64,000 nucleotides of DNA from a virus. Below the pieces are notes generated by a model that worked only from the letters and a program-made list of their open reading frames with translations, was not told the DNA's origin and searched no databases. Positions 52,301-60,194 of this stretch are shown piece by piece. Each line of letters begins with the position of its first letter. Position 1 is the stretch's first letter. Where the stretch lies: positions 1 to 64,000 of IMG/VR virus record IMGVR_UViG_3300035180_001452. One strand, given 5' to 3'. The translations under genes were made by a program, and so were the position numbers.

Positions 52301-55300
52301 CAGTCCCACTATACTTAGTTGTATCTATACTTTTTATTTGAAAATAAACATAGTCATCTGTAAATACTGTTATGCTAGTATCGCGCAAGTTTATACAGTA
52401 GGGATATACTGTGCTTTTATTTTTTACTTTATCGTCATACTGTAAGGGCTTTTCAATAGAGCACTGTATACCAAGCTGTAGACAAATCTTTTGTATAAAT
52501 AGCTGTAGTTGTCTGTTTGTTGTGCTACCGTTTATTATCCCTTCACCAGAAAAATCAGCCCCGCTCTCTAGTAAGTAGGACATTAGCATGAACAGTATAC
52601 AGTCGCTAGGCGCGTTTAACAACTCATCCGGTATTCTCTTTTCATTATCTTCTCTAAGTAAAGTCTTTATAGATTTAGCAAGAGTACTATTATATAGAGT
52701 TACTTTTAGTACTGTACCAAGATCGCTTATATCTACTTGATATTCGGTTATTTCTTTTAGTAGGCTAGATATAGTATCAGCGTGCTCTTTACTTAAAGTA
52801 AATGATATACCGGAGGGTTCTCCTTGGTCGTATATTATTATTCCGTTGGCTAGATACCATCCAAATATGGGGAATAGGTCTGTAGTTAATTCTAATGTAT
52901 CCGTGTTAGAAATAGTAATATTCTTAAGCTGCCCGGTTCCTACTGGTCTTGGATATGCTAGATACTGCCCCTCTTTTAATTCATCTGCTCTTACCCATTC
53001 CCAGGATATATAGCGCGAATAATTAGGCCGTGTTCTTTGCACTGCTACAGGAACAGGATGGTTTCCTGTTACTATAAAGCTAGCCCCATCTCCTGCATAT
53101 GTTGTTATAGAGTATACAGGCTCATCTACGCTTCTTGTAAATACGTGAGTAATAGTAGTGTCTATTCCATAGATGTTCTTTACTGTATCGCCAATAGCTA
53201 CTTTATCTGCTCTAACAGGGTTACCTTCTACCATAACTTCTACGTCTGGTAGTAAGCATCCAGTTAGCCACCATCTGCCTCTTCTTACTGGCTCTCTTCC
53301 TTCTGATAGATACTCCTGCTGTTCTTCATAGCTCCTAGGCTGCCAATAGTCCTCAACCCCAGGCATTAAATCAACAAGAGCCTTAGAGCGGTTAGTTATT
53401 CCAAGTATATCAGCGGTCCACGATCCTGCTAGTGCAGCATGCGCTCTAATATTACCAATAGCCTTATCTGGCGTAAAGCCTATTGTATTACTAGAAACAT
53501 AGTTAGCATATTTCCAGGCTTCAACTGCACCAAAAGCTGGAAGAACTCTCTTTAGAGCTAGATTTTTGTATATCGAAGCAGTATTTTGTAGGTCTGAGTC
53601 TGGAAGTCCTAGACCATACTCCGCAAGCATTTTATTAAGTCTATATGCCATGTGGTATCCAGGACCTGGGTTGACGGCTCTACCCATTCCCGGTACTGTT
53701 TCCCCATATATATAGGAGACTATAGGATTTATACTTCTGTCTTTGATCGCCTCTAGCGTAGCTCCTACATAATTACTACCAGCAGGAACTGCATATAATC
53801 TAGTTCCTACACCTTCTATACCTTCACCATTAATCCATGGAGTAGCGCCTCCATGCCATCTATTTAGTACGTCTTTTAATATGTCTCCTACATTACTACC
53901 GGGACTCCTAATGATATTAGCTATTTCTTCTGCTCTAGCGCCTTGATCTAAGAACTTATTACTTAAGTATTTTTCATTAAATAAGCCCCAGATACTAGCC
54001 ATCAGATCATTCTTAGCACTTTTAGATAGCTTAGGAATACTGTTTATATTCTCTCGCATCACATCAAATATATAGGGGGCGTCTGGATTATCGGCTATGT
54101 GAGAGAATATCTCATCATAAAATACTTCTCTAATCTTATCGAACCCTGCTACTGGATCCGATTCTCCTAACAGTCCGCTAAGATTAATTATACTAGGACT
54201 TGGATTCTTTAGTATCCCTTGAGATAACAGTCCTATATCATTTTGTACAAATCGTCTAGCATTAATTTTAGTATGTAGCCCACTAAATATTCCTGCTGAT
54301 GCTCTATCAAAAAATCTAACGTTGTGTAGAATTTCTCCTCCTACTGCAGCATCTATTTCTCTTAGCGCAGTAGCGAGAGACTCATCAGAAAAACCTTCAT
54401 TAATAAGACCTATAAATCCTGGATGAAGATTGCTGTGCTTTATTATTTCTGGGCTAAATATCTGGCTAGGTTTAATACCTTTAGGTATAGAGGTATACTT
54501 ACGTACTGTTCCAAGAATATTTTCTATATCATCTATGCTATTACTTCCCTGCATAACTCTATTTAGTGAGTTTACTGGGTTGCTCGCATACTTATCTGCA
54601 TTAGGCCATAGCCATTTTCCTATAGCGCTCCAGGCTTTTCCAAATTTAGACGGCTCCCCCTGCCTATCTAGGCCCATAACATCCATTATTTGGCCTAGTG
54701 TATTGTAACCTACCCACTTTCTTAGATTACCTTTTTGTGAATAATAAAGATTTGGGTTAGATCTTATGCGAGAAAACTCCTGCATAAGTCCAAATCTAGC
54801 ATCTTTAATATTCCATTTATTAATTTCATCTGGAAATGGAACAGAACCTACTACTCTATTTCCACCTTCTCCTACCTCTTCCGTTCCAAATATTCTATTA
54901 CCAACATAGTATACGTCTCTAAGAAGTTCGCCTTTATTATTAAATAGCTTAGAACGTAGTTTTTGTGGTGCAGCCTCATAAATTTCTCTTTGTAGGCTTC
55001 CAGCTCCTAGAGTACCAGCAAAGTCTTTTGCTCCCCCTCTTAACCAAGGCATGAACTTAAATGGCATTAGACCACCAAGTCCTGGAGCTACTGGTACAAT
55101 GAAATTATTAGATAGTATATTAAACCCGGCCTCTGCCATATTCATAAGAGGCCCTAGATTAAAAGCTGACTCTCCTGTGCTTACTATATCAGTAGGCAGA
55201 TTTTCTATAATGCTTCTTATAGCTAAAGTGTCTATACTCTTAGTAGTTGCTTTTACTGCGTGCTCTTCAGCTAGTGCTAAAGAATAGGCAGCTTTTGCAG

Positions 55301-56153
55301 CCATAATATCCGCTTTAGTTAGACCCTTCATACGATGCTGAAGAACTTTTATAAACACTTCTTCGCCAGCGCTTGGAGAAGAATAGAAATTGTTTCTAAT
55401 AGTAGGATGTCTTAATATTCCTTCTATCTCAGGTAGAACGCCCTTAGAGGTTAATTCTCCTAGTCTCAGCCGTTTTATTCCGAAGGCTCCGAGAATTCCA
55501 CCTGTTTTATTACCAGTAGCAATTTCTTTAAGATGAGCGGCAAATAGTTTATTAGCTTCTAGGAACGCTTGTCCAGGAACTACATGTACGAAGTTACTAG
55601 CTTTAATCCTGGCTTCTTCTACGTCTACTAGCAGCTGTTGTTGATTATGTGCCCTTGCTTGGGTTAGCTTAGAAATAACGTTCTTTCTATAGAACGGACT
55701 TGATAGTACCTTATCTGTAGTCAGGCTACTCAAGATATCTTGAGATGTACCACTAGCATTAAATAGTAACCTTGCTTCTTCTTCAGACCACCCTTTAGAA
55801 ACAAGGTGCCTCATGCCTATAGCTCTCATAGACTGCTTAGGTAAGTCTATACCTACAAGTCTATTAAAGCTACGAAACGCTACCCCTAATCTACTTTCTT
55901 CTATAGCTAGTCTAGAAGCCTGTTGTATAGGAACTTCTCCGGCACGTACATTTCTTAGGGTACCAGAGTATACTCTTCTTTCAACAAACTTACCTAGTCT
56001 CTGAGCTCCTCTAATTACTTGATTTCCTATATACCGTCTAATATTAGGAGCAGCTAAAAAAACACCAAGACCAATAGCTCCAGCGGCTCCTAAGGCCCAC
56101 CTGGTGCGTGATTGATCTTGGTCTCTATCCTGATAACTTCTAAAGTTTGCCAT
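49374..56153 (-). CDS. Giant tail-operon protein (tape-measure position) with intein and SNase-like domain, 2259 aa
   Basis: Located straight after the chaperone-like pair, where the tape measure gene is expected. Residues ~20-36 form a hydrophobic segment (ALGAAGAIGLGVFLAAP), and a second glycine-zipper-like membrane-active region is at about 1898-1930 (GAFIGSLFGRLVGGKKIGAAVGGALAA). An intein occupies 966-1305. A Gly/Ser linker lies near 1460. Residues ~1707-1810 resemble a staphylococcal nuclease fold (SILDANTFIVEEDEHPIRLAGT ... GGTNVNRALIDTGVG) but the catalytic Asp and Glu after the RLAG strand are replaced, so it is likely a pseudo-nuclease. The remainder is helical and basic. After splicing it would be ~1919 residues. 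It may line the tail and be ejected into the cell. The ATG closely follows the previous stop. Confidence 0.75.
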   Translation of the reverse strand: MANFRSYQDRDQDQSRTRWALGAAGAIGLGVFLAAPNIRRYIGNQVIRGAQRLGKFVERRVYSGTLRNVRAGEVPIQQASRLAIEESRLGVAFRSFNRLVGIDLPKQSMRAIGMRHLVSKGWSEEEARLLFNASGTSQDILSSLTTDKVLSSPFYRKNVISKLTQARAHNQQQLLVDVEEARIKASNFVHVVPGQAFLEANKLFAAHLKEIATGNKTGGILGAFGIKRLRLGELTSKGVLPEIEGILRHPTIRNNFYSSPSAGEEVFIKVLQHRMKGLTKADIMAAKAAYSLALAEEHAVKATTKSIDTLAIRSIIENLPTDIVSTGESAFNLGPLMNMAEAGFNILSNNFIVPVAPGLGGLMPFKFMPWLRGGAKDFAGTLGAGSLQREIYEAAPQKLRSKLFNNKGELLRDVYYVGNRIFGTEEVGEGGNRVVGSVPFPDEINKWNIKDARFGLMQEFSRIRSNPNLYYSQKGNLRKWVGYNTLGQIMDVMGLDRQGEPSKFGKAWSAIGKWLWPNADKYASNPVNSLNRVMQGSNSIDDIENILGTVRKYTSIPKGIKPSQIFSPEIIKHSNLHPGFIGLINEGFSDESLATALREIDAAVGGEILHNVRFFDRASAGIFSGLHTKINARRFVQNDIGLLSQGILKNPSPSIINLSGLLGESDPVAGFDKIREVFYDEIFSHIADNPDAPYIFDVMRENINSIPKLSKSAKNDLMASIWGLFNEKYLSNKFLDQGARAEEIANIIRSPGSNVGDILKDVLNRWHGGATPWINGEGIEGVGTRLYAVPAGSNYVGATLEAIKDRSINPIVSYIYGETVPGMGRAVNPGPGYHMAYRLNKMLAEYGLGLPDSDLQNTASIYKNLALKRVLPAFGAVEAWKYANYVSSNTIGFTPDKAIGNIRAHAALAGSWTADILGITNRSKALVDLMPGVEDYWQPRSYEEQQEYLSEGREPVRRGRWWLTGCLLPDVEVMVEGNPVRADKVAIGDTVKNIYGIDTTITHVFTRSVDEPVYSITTYAGDGASFIVTGNHPVPVAVQRTRPNYSRYISWEWVRADELKEGQYLAYPRPVGTGQLKNITISNTDTLELTTDLFPIFGWYLANGIIIYDQGEPSGISFTLSKEHADTISSLLKEITEYQVDISDLGTVLKVTLYNSTLAKSIKTLLREDNEKRIPDELLNAPSDCILFMLMSYLLESGADFSGEGIINGSTTNRQLQLFIQKICLQLGIQCSIEKPLQYDDKVKNKSTVYPYCINLRDTSITVFTDDYVYFQIKSIDTTKYSGTVYDFEVAEGESFCLIAQAVHNSRQAFVGDKIQYYSPSWYQLSQSKWQEASNVDLNSDEYWGHSAIPTPSHPFSPIKKLLDPYWWEEKHKEDRPYIETGTLFSPDTFLGNIGNMTIGRILKPTRIMHPEYLEEGVEEGSDSGRYGAPSATRVSFTKSGEYKVLQGGGALQTGLGTGGEGPYSSAGGGQSGGSGTWTPIKGGDLVDSSFDYSNAISSKSFKVQSTKLTEQFWDLAGIYGYAQKVAATALGTAPTINTPVIQSADRGYGYERRFWDRNLGGIPGDLSEFWRRIIPHRNRNIHEYNPVPNKMPDWMPGEDYFINFKTGDPYVKIPAGEIRLPGEAYERIHGVSGYGSLTRVEILSDVAPWSNELKTELANVRAEIAEDTPEVAEYKQKRVNEAVKRASQQKKIYKIRDYRFNQKTESREYTIKSILDANTFIVEEDEHPIRLAGTRVSKDRIRKYLKEQNIRVKKGDDSITAFYRTFGIEPGAKIRAVMATKDDDQISDDMLQTKRAAVFAGGTNVNRALIDTGVGIEKTGDNSAPGIVARYGKLSRLYGLLWEKFAHLDTPFHTKLLRVRSALEEYKRSQVYGTTAGDWAAPIKTYVRPTMDAIASRNPILATLTGAFIGSLFGRLVGGKKIGAAVGGALAAQMSIRRVLGEVFTGEKYIPKRVRKRREIEEYYDALRYVKYTRLSKQYADAALEKEGIDILKVADEKDLEGDRIKKELDKLENRKRAIMLSDASVDWKRKKVKRINREINKIVESNRKEYDIGPLAARALLYRGLAKRTITGAIPGDPLNNVMGGLPRYERELAMDIVANGSPREKKEFFSLLTKRQKSVLGQYLGIRKKDTPQKESLKEFFKNYQLPDDTWAGWKEEFNLENARVVTAQKEGVTPMEMGIYPINSMDAKIATREVPIPVIHGEVADVHRTLETLLKGRGVRDISIELNMSNSTKGSESNIEVNLSHDRTNEVASKI
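50700..51035 (-). other. Degenerate staphylococcal-nuclease-like domain
   Basis: Residues ~1707-1818. The D-x-x-T strand (D1717-ANT) and the conserved Arg of the I-R-L-A-G strand are kept; the following D-x-P-E is T-R-V-S-K, and the D-x-Y-G-R loop is replaced by M-L-Q-T-K-R. NVNRALIDTGVG matches the family's NxxLVxxGlA helix. Confidence 0.6.
52239..53258 (-). other. Intein 3 (in 2259-aa protein), 340 aa
   Basis: Residues 966-1305. Block A: C966-LLPDVEVMVEGNPV...GDTVKN. Block B: FIVTGNHPVPV (T-x-N-H). C-terminal block YDFEVAEGESFCLIAQAVHN has the canonical penultimate His and terminal Asn, with S1306 as +1. The LAGLIDADG-like helices FGWYLANGII and FMLMSYLLESGADF have Asn or Ser/Gly in place of one or both catalytic Asp. 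Splicing looks intact; homing looks weakened. Confidence 0.88.
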
Positions 56154-56158
56154 AATTA

Positions 56159-56749
56159 CTATCTACTTATTACGGAACTATGCTCTTCCTCCCATTGTCT
56201 TAACTTGTGCTCAGGAATTTCTCCGGGTCCTACTAGAATAGGAGGAACAACTCGTCCACTTGGATTATTAGGAGCAGGAGGTACCGGCTTTTTATTTGAC
56301 CTACGTTCAAACGGGTTCATGGTTATAAACTTATCTACGTCTAGCCCATACATAGAAGCTGCTAATAACTGTGCTGCTCCGGCAGACTTAAACCAATCTA
56401 TAGGATCCATATTCCTTATCTGGTCTAAAGGTAGATGAAGTACTCCCATCATTAATATTTCTAGTTTGCCAGAGGATGAGATTATCCATTCTTCTACTTC
56501 TTCTTGTAGAAGTTCGGTACCCTCTTCCGTCATACCAGAGGCTTCTAGAATCTTTCTTGCTAGTGTGGTTGGTATTCCAGCCAGACAGTTGTCTAAATCT
56601 ATATCTGGATAGACTACACAAGCTCTACAAAGAGAGTCTTCTATATCTACCTGAAATTCACACCTAAGGGCTTCTTCTAGCTCTGCACGAGTAGCTCCAC
56701 GGTATTTATATAATGTACCAAGAACCTCTGTTTTGTAGACACGGGGCAT
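56159..56749 (-). CDS. Tail assembly chaperone-like protein 2, 196 aa
   Basis: Contains CRACVVYPDIDLDNCLAGIPTTLARKILEASGM, the same motif found twice in the preceding gene (LLWPQLAPP...LPAGAIPTLAKHI and LIWPENVDWSATGAGVPTILAAQIMLLSGF). The C-terminal half is helical then Pro-rich. In contractile phages two chaperone genes separate tube from tape measure; the position here matches. ATG 56749 is preferred over an in-frame TTG at 56767 because it is a better codon with GGATTAAAATAC upstream. No ribosomal-frameshift link to the previous gene was found. Function is by position and paralogy. Confidence 0.6.
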   Translation of the reverse strand: MPRVYKTEVLGTLYKYRGATRAELEEALRCEFQVDIEDSLCRACVVYPDIDLDNCLAGIPTTLARKILEASGMTEEGTELLQEEVEEWIISSSGKLEILMMGVLHLPLDQIRNMDPIDWFKSAGAAQLLAASMYGLDVDKFITMNPFERRSNKKPVPPAPNNPSGRVVPPILVGPGEIPEHKLRQWEEEHSSVISR

Positions 56750-56778
56750 GTATTTTAATCCGTACAAGTTATGGGCCA

Positions 56779-56802
56779 GCCCCTATCATAATAGATAGGG
56801 GC
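56779..56802 (-). terminator. Intergenic 9-bp hairpin between chaperone-like genes
   Basis: GCCCCTATC (56779-56787) pairs perfectly with GATAGGGGC (56794-56802) around a 6-base loop. No U-tract on the minus strand (followed by TGGCCCATAAC), so an attenuator or mRNA stability hairpin rather than an efficient terminator. Confidence 0.4.
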
Positions 56803-56815
56803 GACCAAATATTAT

Positions 56816-57484
56816 TTATAGCTCTTCTACTTTGCTAGGATCCGAGAACCCAGAAAGTAGCATAATCTGTGCGGCCAGTATTGTAGGAACTCCTGCGCCA
56901 GTAGCAGACCAGTCTACATTCTCTGGCCAGATAAGACATCTCTTGACGCCCTCTACCTCTCCGTCCATTTCTCTTGGTAGCTTTTGTAAACTAGAGTACT
57001 CGGGTCTTAGCATGGGTCTAATAACATAGGTGCTATTACCAATAGTAACAGCTCTCATTGGGTAAGAATACTTTTTCTTTAGGGTTTCTTTGTCCTTATC
57101 TGTTAGTACCTGTACAGTAGGCATCTCTGTAAGATCTTCAACATCTAGATCCTCAAAGTCATTCATACCAGATGCATCTAGATAAGACTTTTCCTGGATA
57201 TGCTTAGCTAATGTTGGAATAGCCCCGGCAGGAAGCGTAGCCCAATCTGGTGGGGCTAGCTGAGGCCACAATAAAGCATAGTCTACGATCTTTTCTTCTA
57301 TGTCCGATAGCCTTACTCCCTGTCCATTCTCATCAATCCATCTTTGAATCTTAGCGTACTCTTCCCTATTTATATAGGTAAATACAAAATCCTGCCCAAA
57401 TAACGTTTTCTTATACAGAGGCCTATTTGAAACCTGTTCTTTTAAGCTTGCAATGATCTCCTCTGTAAGTTCCTGTCTAGTCAT
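56816..57484 (-). CDS. Tail assembly chaperone-like protein 1, 222 aa
   Basis: Two tandem copies of a domain: residues ~50-110 (EEKIVDYALLWPQLAPPDWATLPAGAIPTLAKHIQEKS) and ~150-220 (YSSLQKLPREMDGEVEGVKRCLIWPENVDWSATGAGVPTIL...LSGF). The start region TLFGQDFVFTYINREEYAKIQ resembles repeated TYVIRPMLRPEYSSLQ in the second half, so the gene arose by internal duplication. It sits between the tube-like genes and the tape-measure-like giant, the usual chaperone slot. TAGAAAGGATTAAGT precedes ATG 57484. Soluble, with no membrane segments. Confidence 0.6.
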   Translation of the reverse strand: MTRQELTEEIIASLKEQVSNRPLYKKTLFGQDFVFTYINREEYAKIQRWIDENGQGVRLSDIEEKIVDYALLWPQLAPPDWATLPAGAIPTLAKHIQEKSYLDASGMNDFEDLDVEDLTEMPTVQVLTDKDKETLKKKYSYPMRAVTIGNSTYVIRPMLRPEYSSLQKLPREMDGEVEGVKRCLIWPENVDWSATGAGVPTILAAQIMLLSGFSDPSKVEEL

Positions 57485-57517
57485 ACTTAATCCTTTCTAT
57501 TGATAATATTGTGAACT

Positions 57518-58375
57518 TTAAGGTAAGTCAATACTCTTACCAGTTTCCGGAATAAGGTCTCTAGCTATAAAGCTATATATTTCTAGTATATTTCTACCGC
57601 TGTCGTCTATGGACTTACCTGCTACATTGATCTGAACCCCATCCAATGCCTCAATAGTTCCCGCAGTCTTTGATGGAAGGCCTGTTCCTATCTTACCAAA
57701 TACTGCTCTCTCATCAATATTTAGTTTAATATCACCGTACTTTATATATATGGTAATCCCATCGCTGCCTACATCATATAGTGGAGAGTTAGTATTTCTA
57801 GCAGAGGTTTCTACTGACCTATCTTCAGCCCCCCAAAACTTTTCTATATTCTTCTGTCTGATCTCATCTAAGATAGCGTAGTTAAACCCACCAGTACTGT
57901 TGTGTCTTGACGCTCCTAATATCTCCTCTGGCGTGGAAGGAAACTGTGATATTATAGAAGACTTCATCTTATTACTTGTTCTTACGTCTTCTTTAGAGGA
58001 GCCGGCTTTTATATTTTTAAGTTCTTTCAGTACTAGTGGAATATAAAACGATCGCTTGAAGTTAATACTAAATGATCCTTGAATAATCCTACTTCCTCTA
58101 GCTACTGATCTATATGTATAATCTCCATAAGAATATAATGGCAGAGTATTTTCAGACACCTGATACTGTATATTTACAATATCATCTATATACATATCAT
58201 TAAAAAATATAGAAACATCGACACCTGACCAATAGGCCGAGTTAAACTCATCTACAACAGTTTGGTATTCTCGGTCATTAGTCTTAGAATAAAGATATGG
58301 AGCAGTCTGAACTCTTTCGCTGCGGGATGTTTTAAATAGTCTAGATAGAGTAGAGGGGACAGATGTTGGTAGCAT
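57518..58375 (-). CDS. Tail tube-fold paralogue 3 / tube-baseplate adaptor, 285 aa
   Basis: The segment SAYWSGVDVSIFFNDMYIDDIVNIQYQVSENTLPLYSYGDYTYRSVARGSRIIQGSFSIN has the same order of elements as the two other tube-like proteins (FSGADIVAY ... VFVMGDPNPKAFVKGKRAIAGNLVFTQF). The C-terminal part is beta-rich (GDIKLNIDERAVFGKIG). In T4, gp19-like folds recur in gp48 and gp54, which start and cap the tube on the baseplate; this third copy fits such a role. AAGGAATAAATAATATA precedes ATG 58375. Confidence 0.6.
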   Translation of the reverse strand: MLPTSVPSTLSRLFKTSRSERVQTAPYLYSKTNDREYQTVVDEFNSAYWSGVDVSIFFNDMYIDDIVNIQYQVSENTLPLYSYGDYTYRSVARGSRIIQGSFSINFKRSFYIPLVLKELKNIKAGSSKEDVRTSNKMKSSIISQFPSTPEEILGASRHNSTGGFNYAILDEIRQKNIEKFWGAEDRSVETSARNTNSPLYDVGSDGITIYIKYGDIKLNIDERAVFGKIGTGLPSKTAGTIEALDGVQINVAGKSIDDSGRNILEIYSFIARDLIPETGKSIDLP

Positions 58376-58394
58376 TATATTATTTATTCCTTAC

Positions 58395-59273
58395 TTACCA
58401 TAGAGTAACAGGAGTAGCTCCTCCTGTACCGTCATCTATTGGTGTTGCTAGAGGAGGAGGCCCCCATGCCCAAACATTAGGGTTGGGTTGAGGAGACGAG
58501 GGGTATTGGGAAGGATCTGTATTTGATGTCACTCCAGGAGGCAGAGGAGTTTGCCCAGTCATACTAATAGCAGTATTAGTAGGATCTAGAATAGGCACAC
58601 TACTTTGTGAAGTGTTAGAAAAGTGACTACTATCTATTGGTTCCAAATCCTCTTTTTCTCTTCTCTTTGAGTCTATAGCTCCTGTATCAGGCATAATATC
58701 AAGAGGTTGAAACGGTATTCTATCAACTGCCATATAGGAGTAGGTTTCCATAACAGAGATATTATCTAGAGAGTACGTTTCTCCTTCATCTAAGATACTT
58801 ACTCCCAATACCCCAGTATAAGACACTGTACCTGCTTCATTAACAAATGTAACGCTTACGTCAAATGGAGGAAGCTCGTCTGGTAAGAACATCTCTAATG
58901 GCCTATTAGAGCTTCCTCTAGGATCAAGAGGCTTAGGATTTTTATCTCTGTCTTCAGTAGCCATTACCATTCTATGCCATACAGTTCTATCAAACGAGGA
59001 GAATACCATAGTACCACCACAGGTTCTATGCCCTGCTGTAAATCCTCTAACTCTTATTTTACCTAGTGCTGTTACCGGGAACTTGTCTCTATGCGTAGAG
59101 ATAGAGAGCATGTTTAGAGTGCCAAGAGTATAGCTTTTTCTTCCTGGAAGAACCACATAAGCGACTATATCTACTCCAGAGAACACCTTAGCAGTAGAAT
59201 AATCATCTTCTGCAACATATCTATCTAGCATCTTTTCGTTGCTTACAAACATGTACTTATTAGTTTCAGCCAT
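58395..59273 (-). CDS. Tail tube-fold paralogue 2, 292 aa
   Basis: Shares 'VFSGVDIVAYVVLPGRKSYTLGTLNMLSIS', 'GFTAGHRTCGGTMVFSSFD' and 'PPFDVSVTFVNEAGTVSYTGVLGVSILDEGETYSLD' with the main tube protein at 60195-60989. A Pro/Ser/Thr-rich C-terminal extension of ~80 residues is unique to this copy and could face outward. It could be a tube initiator, minor tube subunit or baseplate tube. GGAAGAATAAG precedes ATG 59273; a 5-bp hairpin lies at 59288-59300 in the short gap. Confidence 0.7.
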   Translation of the reverse strand: MAETNKYMFVSNEKMLDRYVAEDDYSTAKVFSGVDIVAYVVLPGRKSYTLGTLNMLSISTHRDKFPVTALGKIRVRGFTAGHRTCGGTMVFSSFDRTVWHRMVMATEDRDKNPKPLDPRGSSNRPLEMFLPDELPPFDVSVTFVNEAGTVSYTGVLGVSILDEGETYSLDNISVMETYSYMAVDRIPFQPLDIMPDTGAIDSKRREKEDLEPIDSSHFSNTSQSSVPILDPTNTAISMTGQTPLPPGVTSNTDPSQYPSSPQPNPNVWAWGPPPLATPIDDGTGGATPVTLW

Positions 59274-59313
59274 CTTATTCTTCCAACGAAGCCGTGCTTC
59301 TCATTATAAGATA

Positions 59314-60093
59314 TTAGCCCTTAGTTGCTTCGACCTGTCTAATGGTCCAGAAGTCAGAGCATAGATCCGGGCTGGTTATGTAGGCATAGGGCATCATGAA
59401 GTACCCTGCCAGTCCCCACTTTGCACCCCAAGAATTTCTAACGATAAACATTTTCTTACTATCATCATATCCAACAGCCATAACCGCATGCCCGCCAACA
59501 AGGCCTTCGGTTGGGCCAGGCATTGGTAAGATACCGGTCTTAGCAACAGCATCAGACTCAAAGCTTTCGTATACTGACATTCCAAAAACAAATGGGTATC
59601 CTTCTACAAGACATGACTTTAGATGATCTAAATCCTGTACTATAGATAGATACTTAATAACAAGATGCTTTAAGCCGTCTGTATATGCAGATTTGGTAGG
59701 CTTTCTTGCAAACTTCTGAATATCATAAGGCATAAACTTTTCGTGGCATGCTCCCTTTGAAGCCATAGCCTTCATTGTATCTCTAAGGCTTGCACCACTA
59801 TCTTGTGAGGCTGTATTCTCTAATACTCGAGTATTGTAATATACGAATAGTCTGGAGGGCAGATAATCCCCAAGACTAGATTTATCCTGTACAAATTCGT
59901 ATAATGCACTACCAGCGTTAGCTGTACAGCTCCCAAGGTCTCCCTGGTCATATACAGGAGGACACACAGGTCTAAGATCAACTACTCCCGGTAGTGTTTT
60001 CTTAGGCGCTGCATCTTTTAATGGGAAATACTTAAAGTCACGATGGTCTGGTAAATCTGGCGTCCATCCATAGCGAGCTATTTTACGAACCAT
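59314..60093 (-). CDS. Papain-like (C1 family) cysteine protease, 259 aa
   Basis: Complete C1-family catalytic set: Q50 and C56 in DQGDLGSCTANA, H202 in GGHAVMAVGYDD and N220 in RNSWGAKWG. The N-terminal RYGWTPDLPDHRDFKY is the short leader typical of bacterial cytosolic C1 peptidases; there is no secretion signal. ATG 60093 is chosen because GGGAGGG precedes it; an in-frame TTG nine codons upstream would overlap that site. It sits between two tube-like genes, with a terminator and promoter-like element ahead of it, so it may be expressed apart from the tube genes. It could mature tail or head proteins, or act on the host; the substrate is unknown. Confidence 0.88.
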   Translation of the reverse strand: MVRKIARYGWTPDLPDHRDFKYFPLKDAAPKKTLPGVVDLRPVCPPVYDQGDLGSCTANAGSALYEFVQDKSSLGDYLPSRLFVYYNTRVLENTASQDSGASLRDTMKAMASKGACHEKFMPYDIQKFARKPTKSAYTDGLKHLVIKYLSIVQDLDHLKSCLVEGYPFVFGMSVYESFESDAVAKTGILPMPGPTEGLVGGHAVMAVGYDDSKKMFIVRNSWGAKWGLAGYFMMPYAYITSPDLCSDFWTIRQVEATKG

Positions 60094-60136
60094 TGCACCC
60101 TCCCGAAAAATACAGTACAAATTTAGGAATCATTTT

Positions 60137-60145
60137 ATTATAGCA
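60137..60145 (-). promoter_or_regulatory. Extended -10-like promoter element before protease gene
   Basis: Minus-strand TGC-TATAAT in TTTTATGCTATAATAAAATG, directly after the terminator hairpin and about 45 bases before ATG 60093. The -35 region is not recognisable. Confidence 0.6.
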
Positions 60146-60151
60146 TAAAAT

Positions 60152-60180
60152 AGGGGGAGAGCATTACCTGCCCTCCCCCT
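60152..60180 (-). terminator. Intrinsic terminator after tail tube gene
   Basis: On the minus strand AGGGGGAG pairs with CTCCCCCT over 8 bp (13-base loop), followed by ATTTTAT. It lies in the 101-base gap between the tube gene and the protease, the only textbook-like terminator in the window. Confidence 0.75.
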
Positions 60181-60194
60181 TTATTACTTAAGTG

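Noticed and set aside
56813-56820. T4-late-promoter-like TATAAATA on the minus strand (and TATAAATA on the plus strand near 47543)
   Set aside because: One overlaps a stop codon directly before a hairpin and the other is on the wrong strand; AT-rich octamers are expected by chance. No link to the recurring TGCYATAAT element.
56749-56830. Possible programmed frameshift joining the two chaperone-like genes
   Set aside because: No slippery heptamer seen near the 56816 stop; the genes are separated by a gap with a hairpin, and the second has its own start.
60094-60120. Longer start (TTG 60120) for the papain-like protease
   Set aside because: The GGGAGGG ribosome binding site lies inside this extension and serves ATG 60093.
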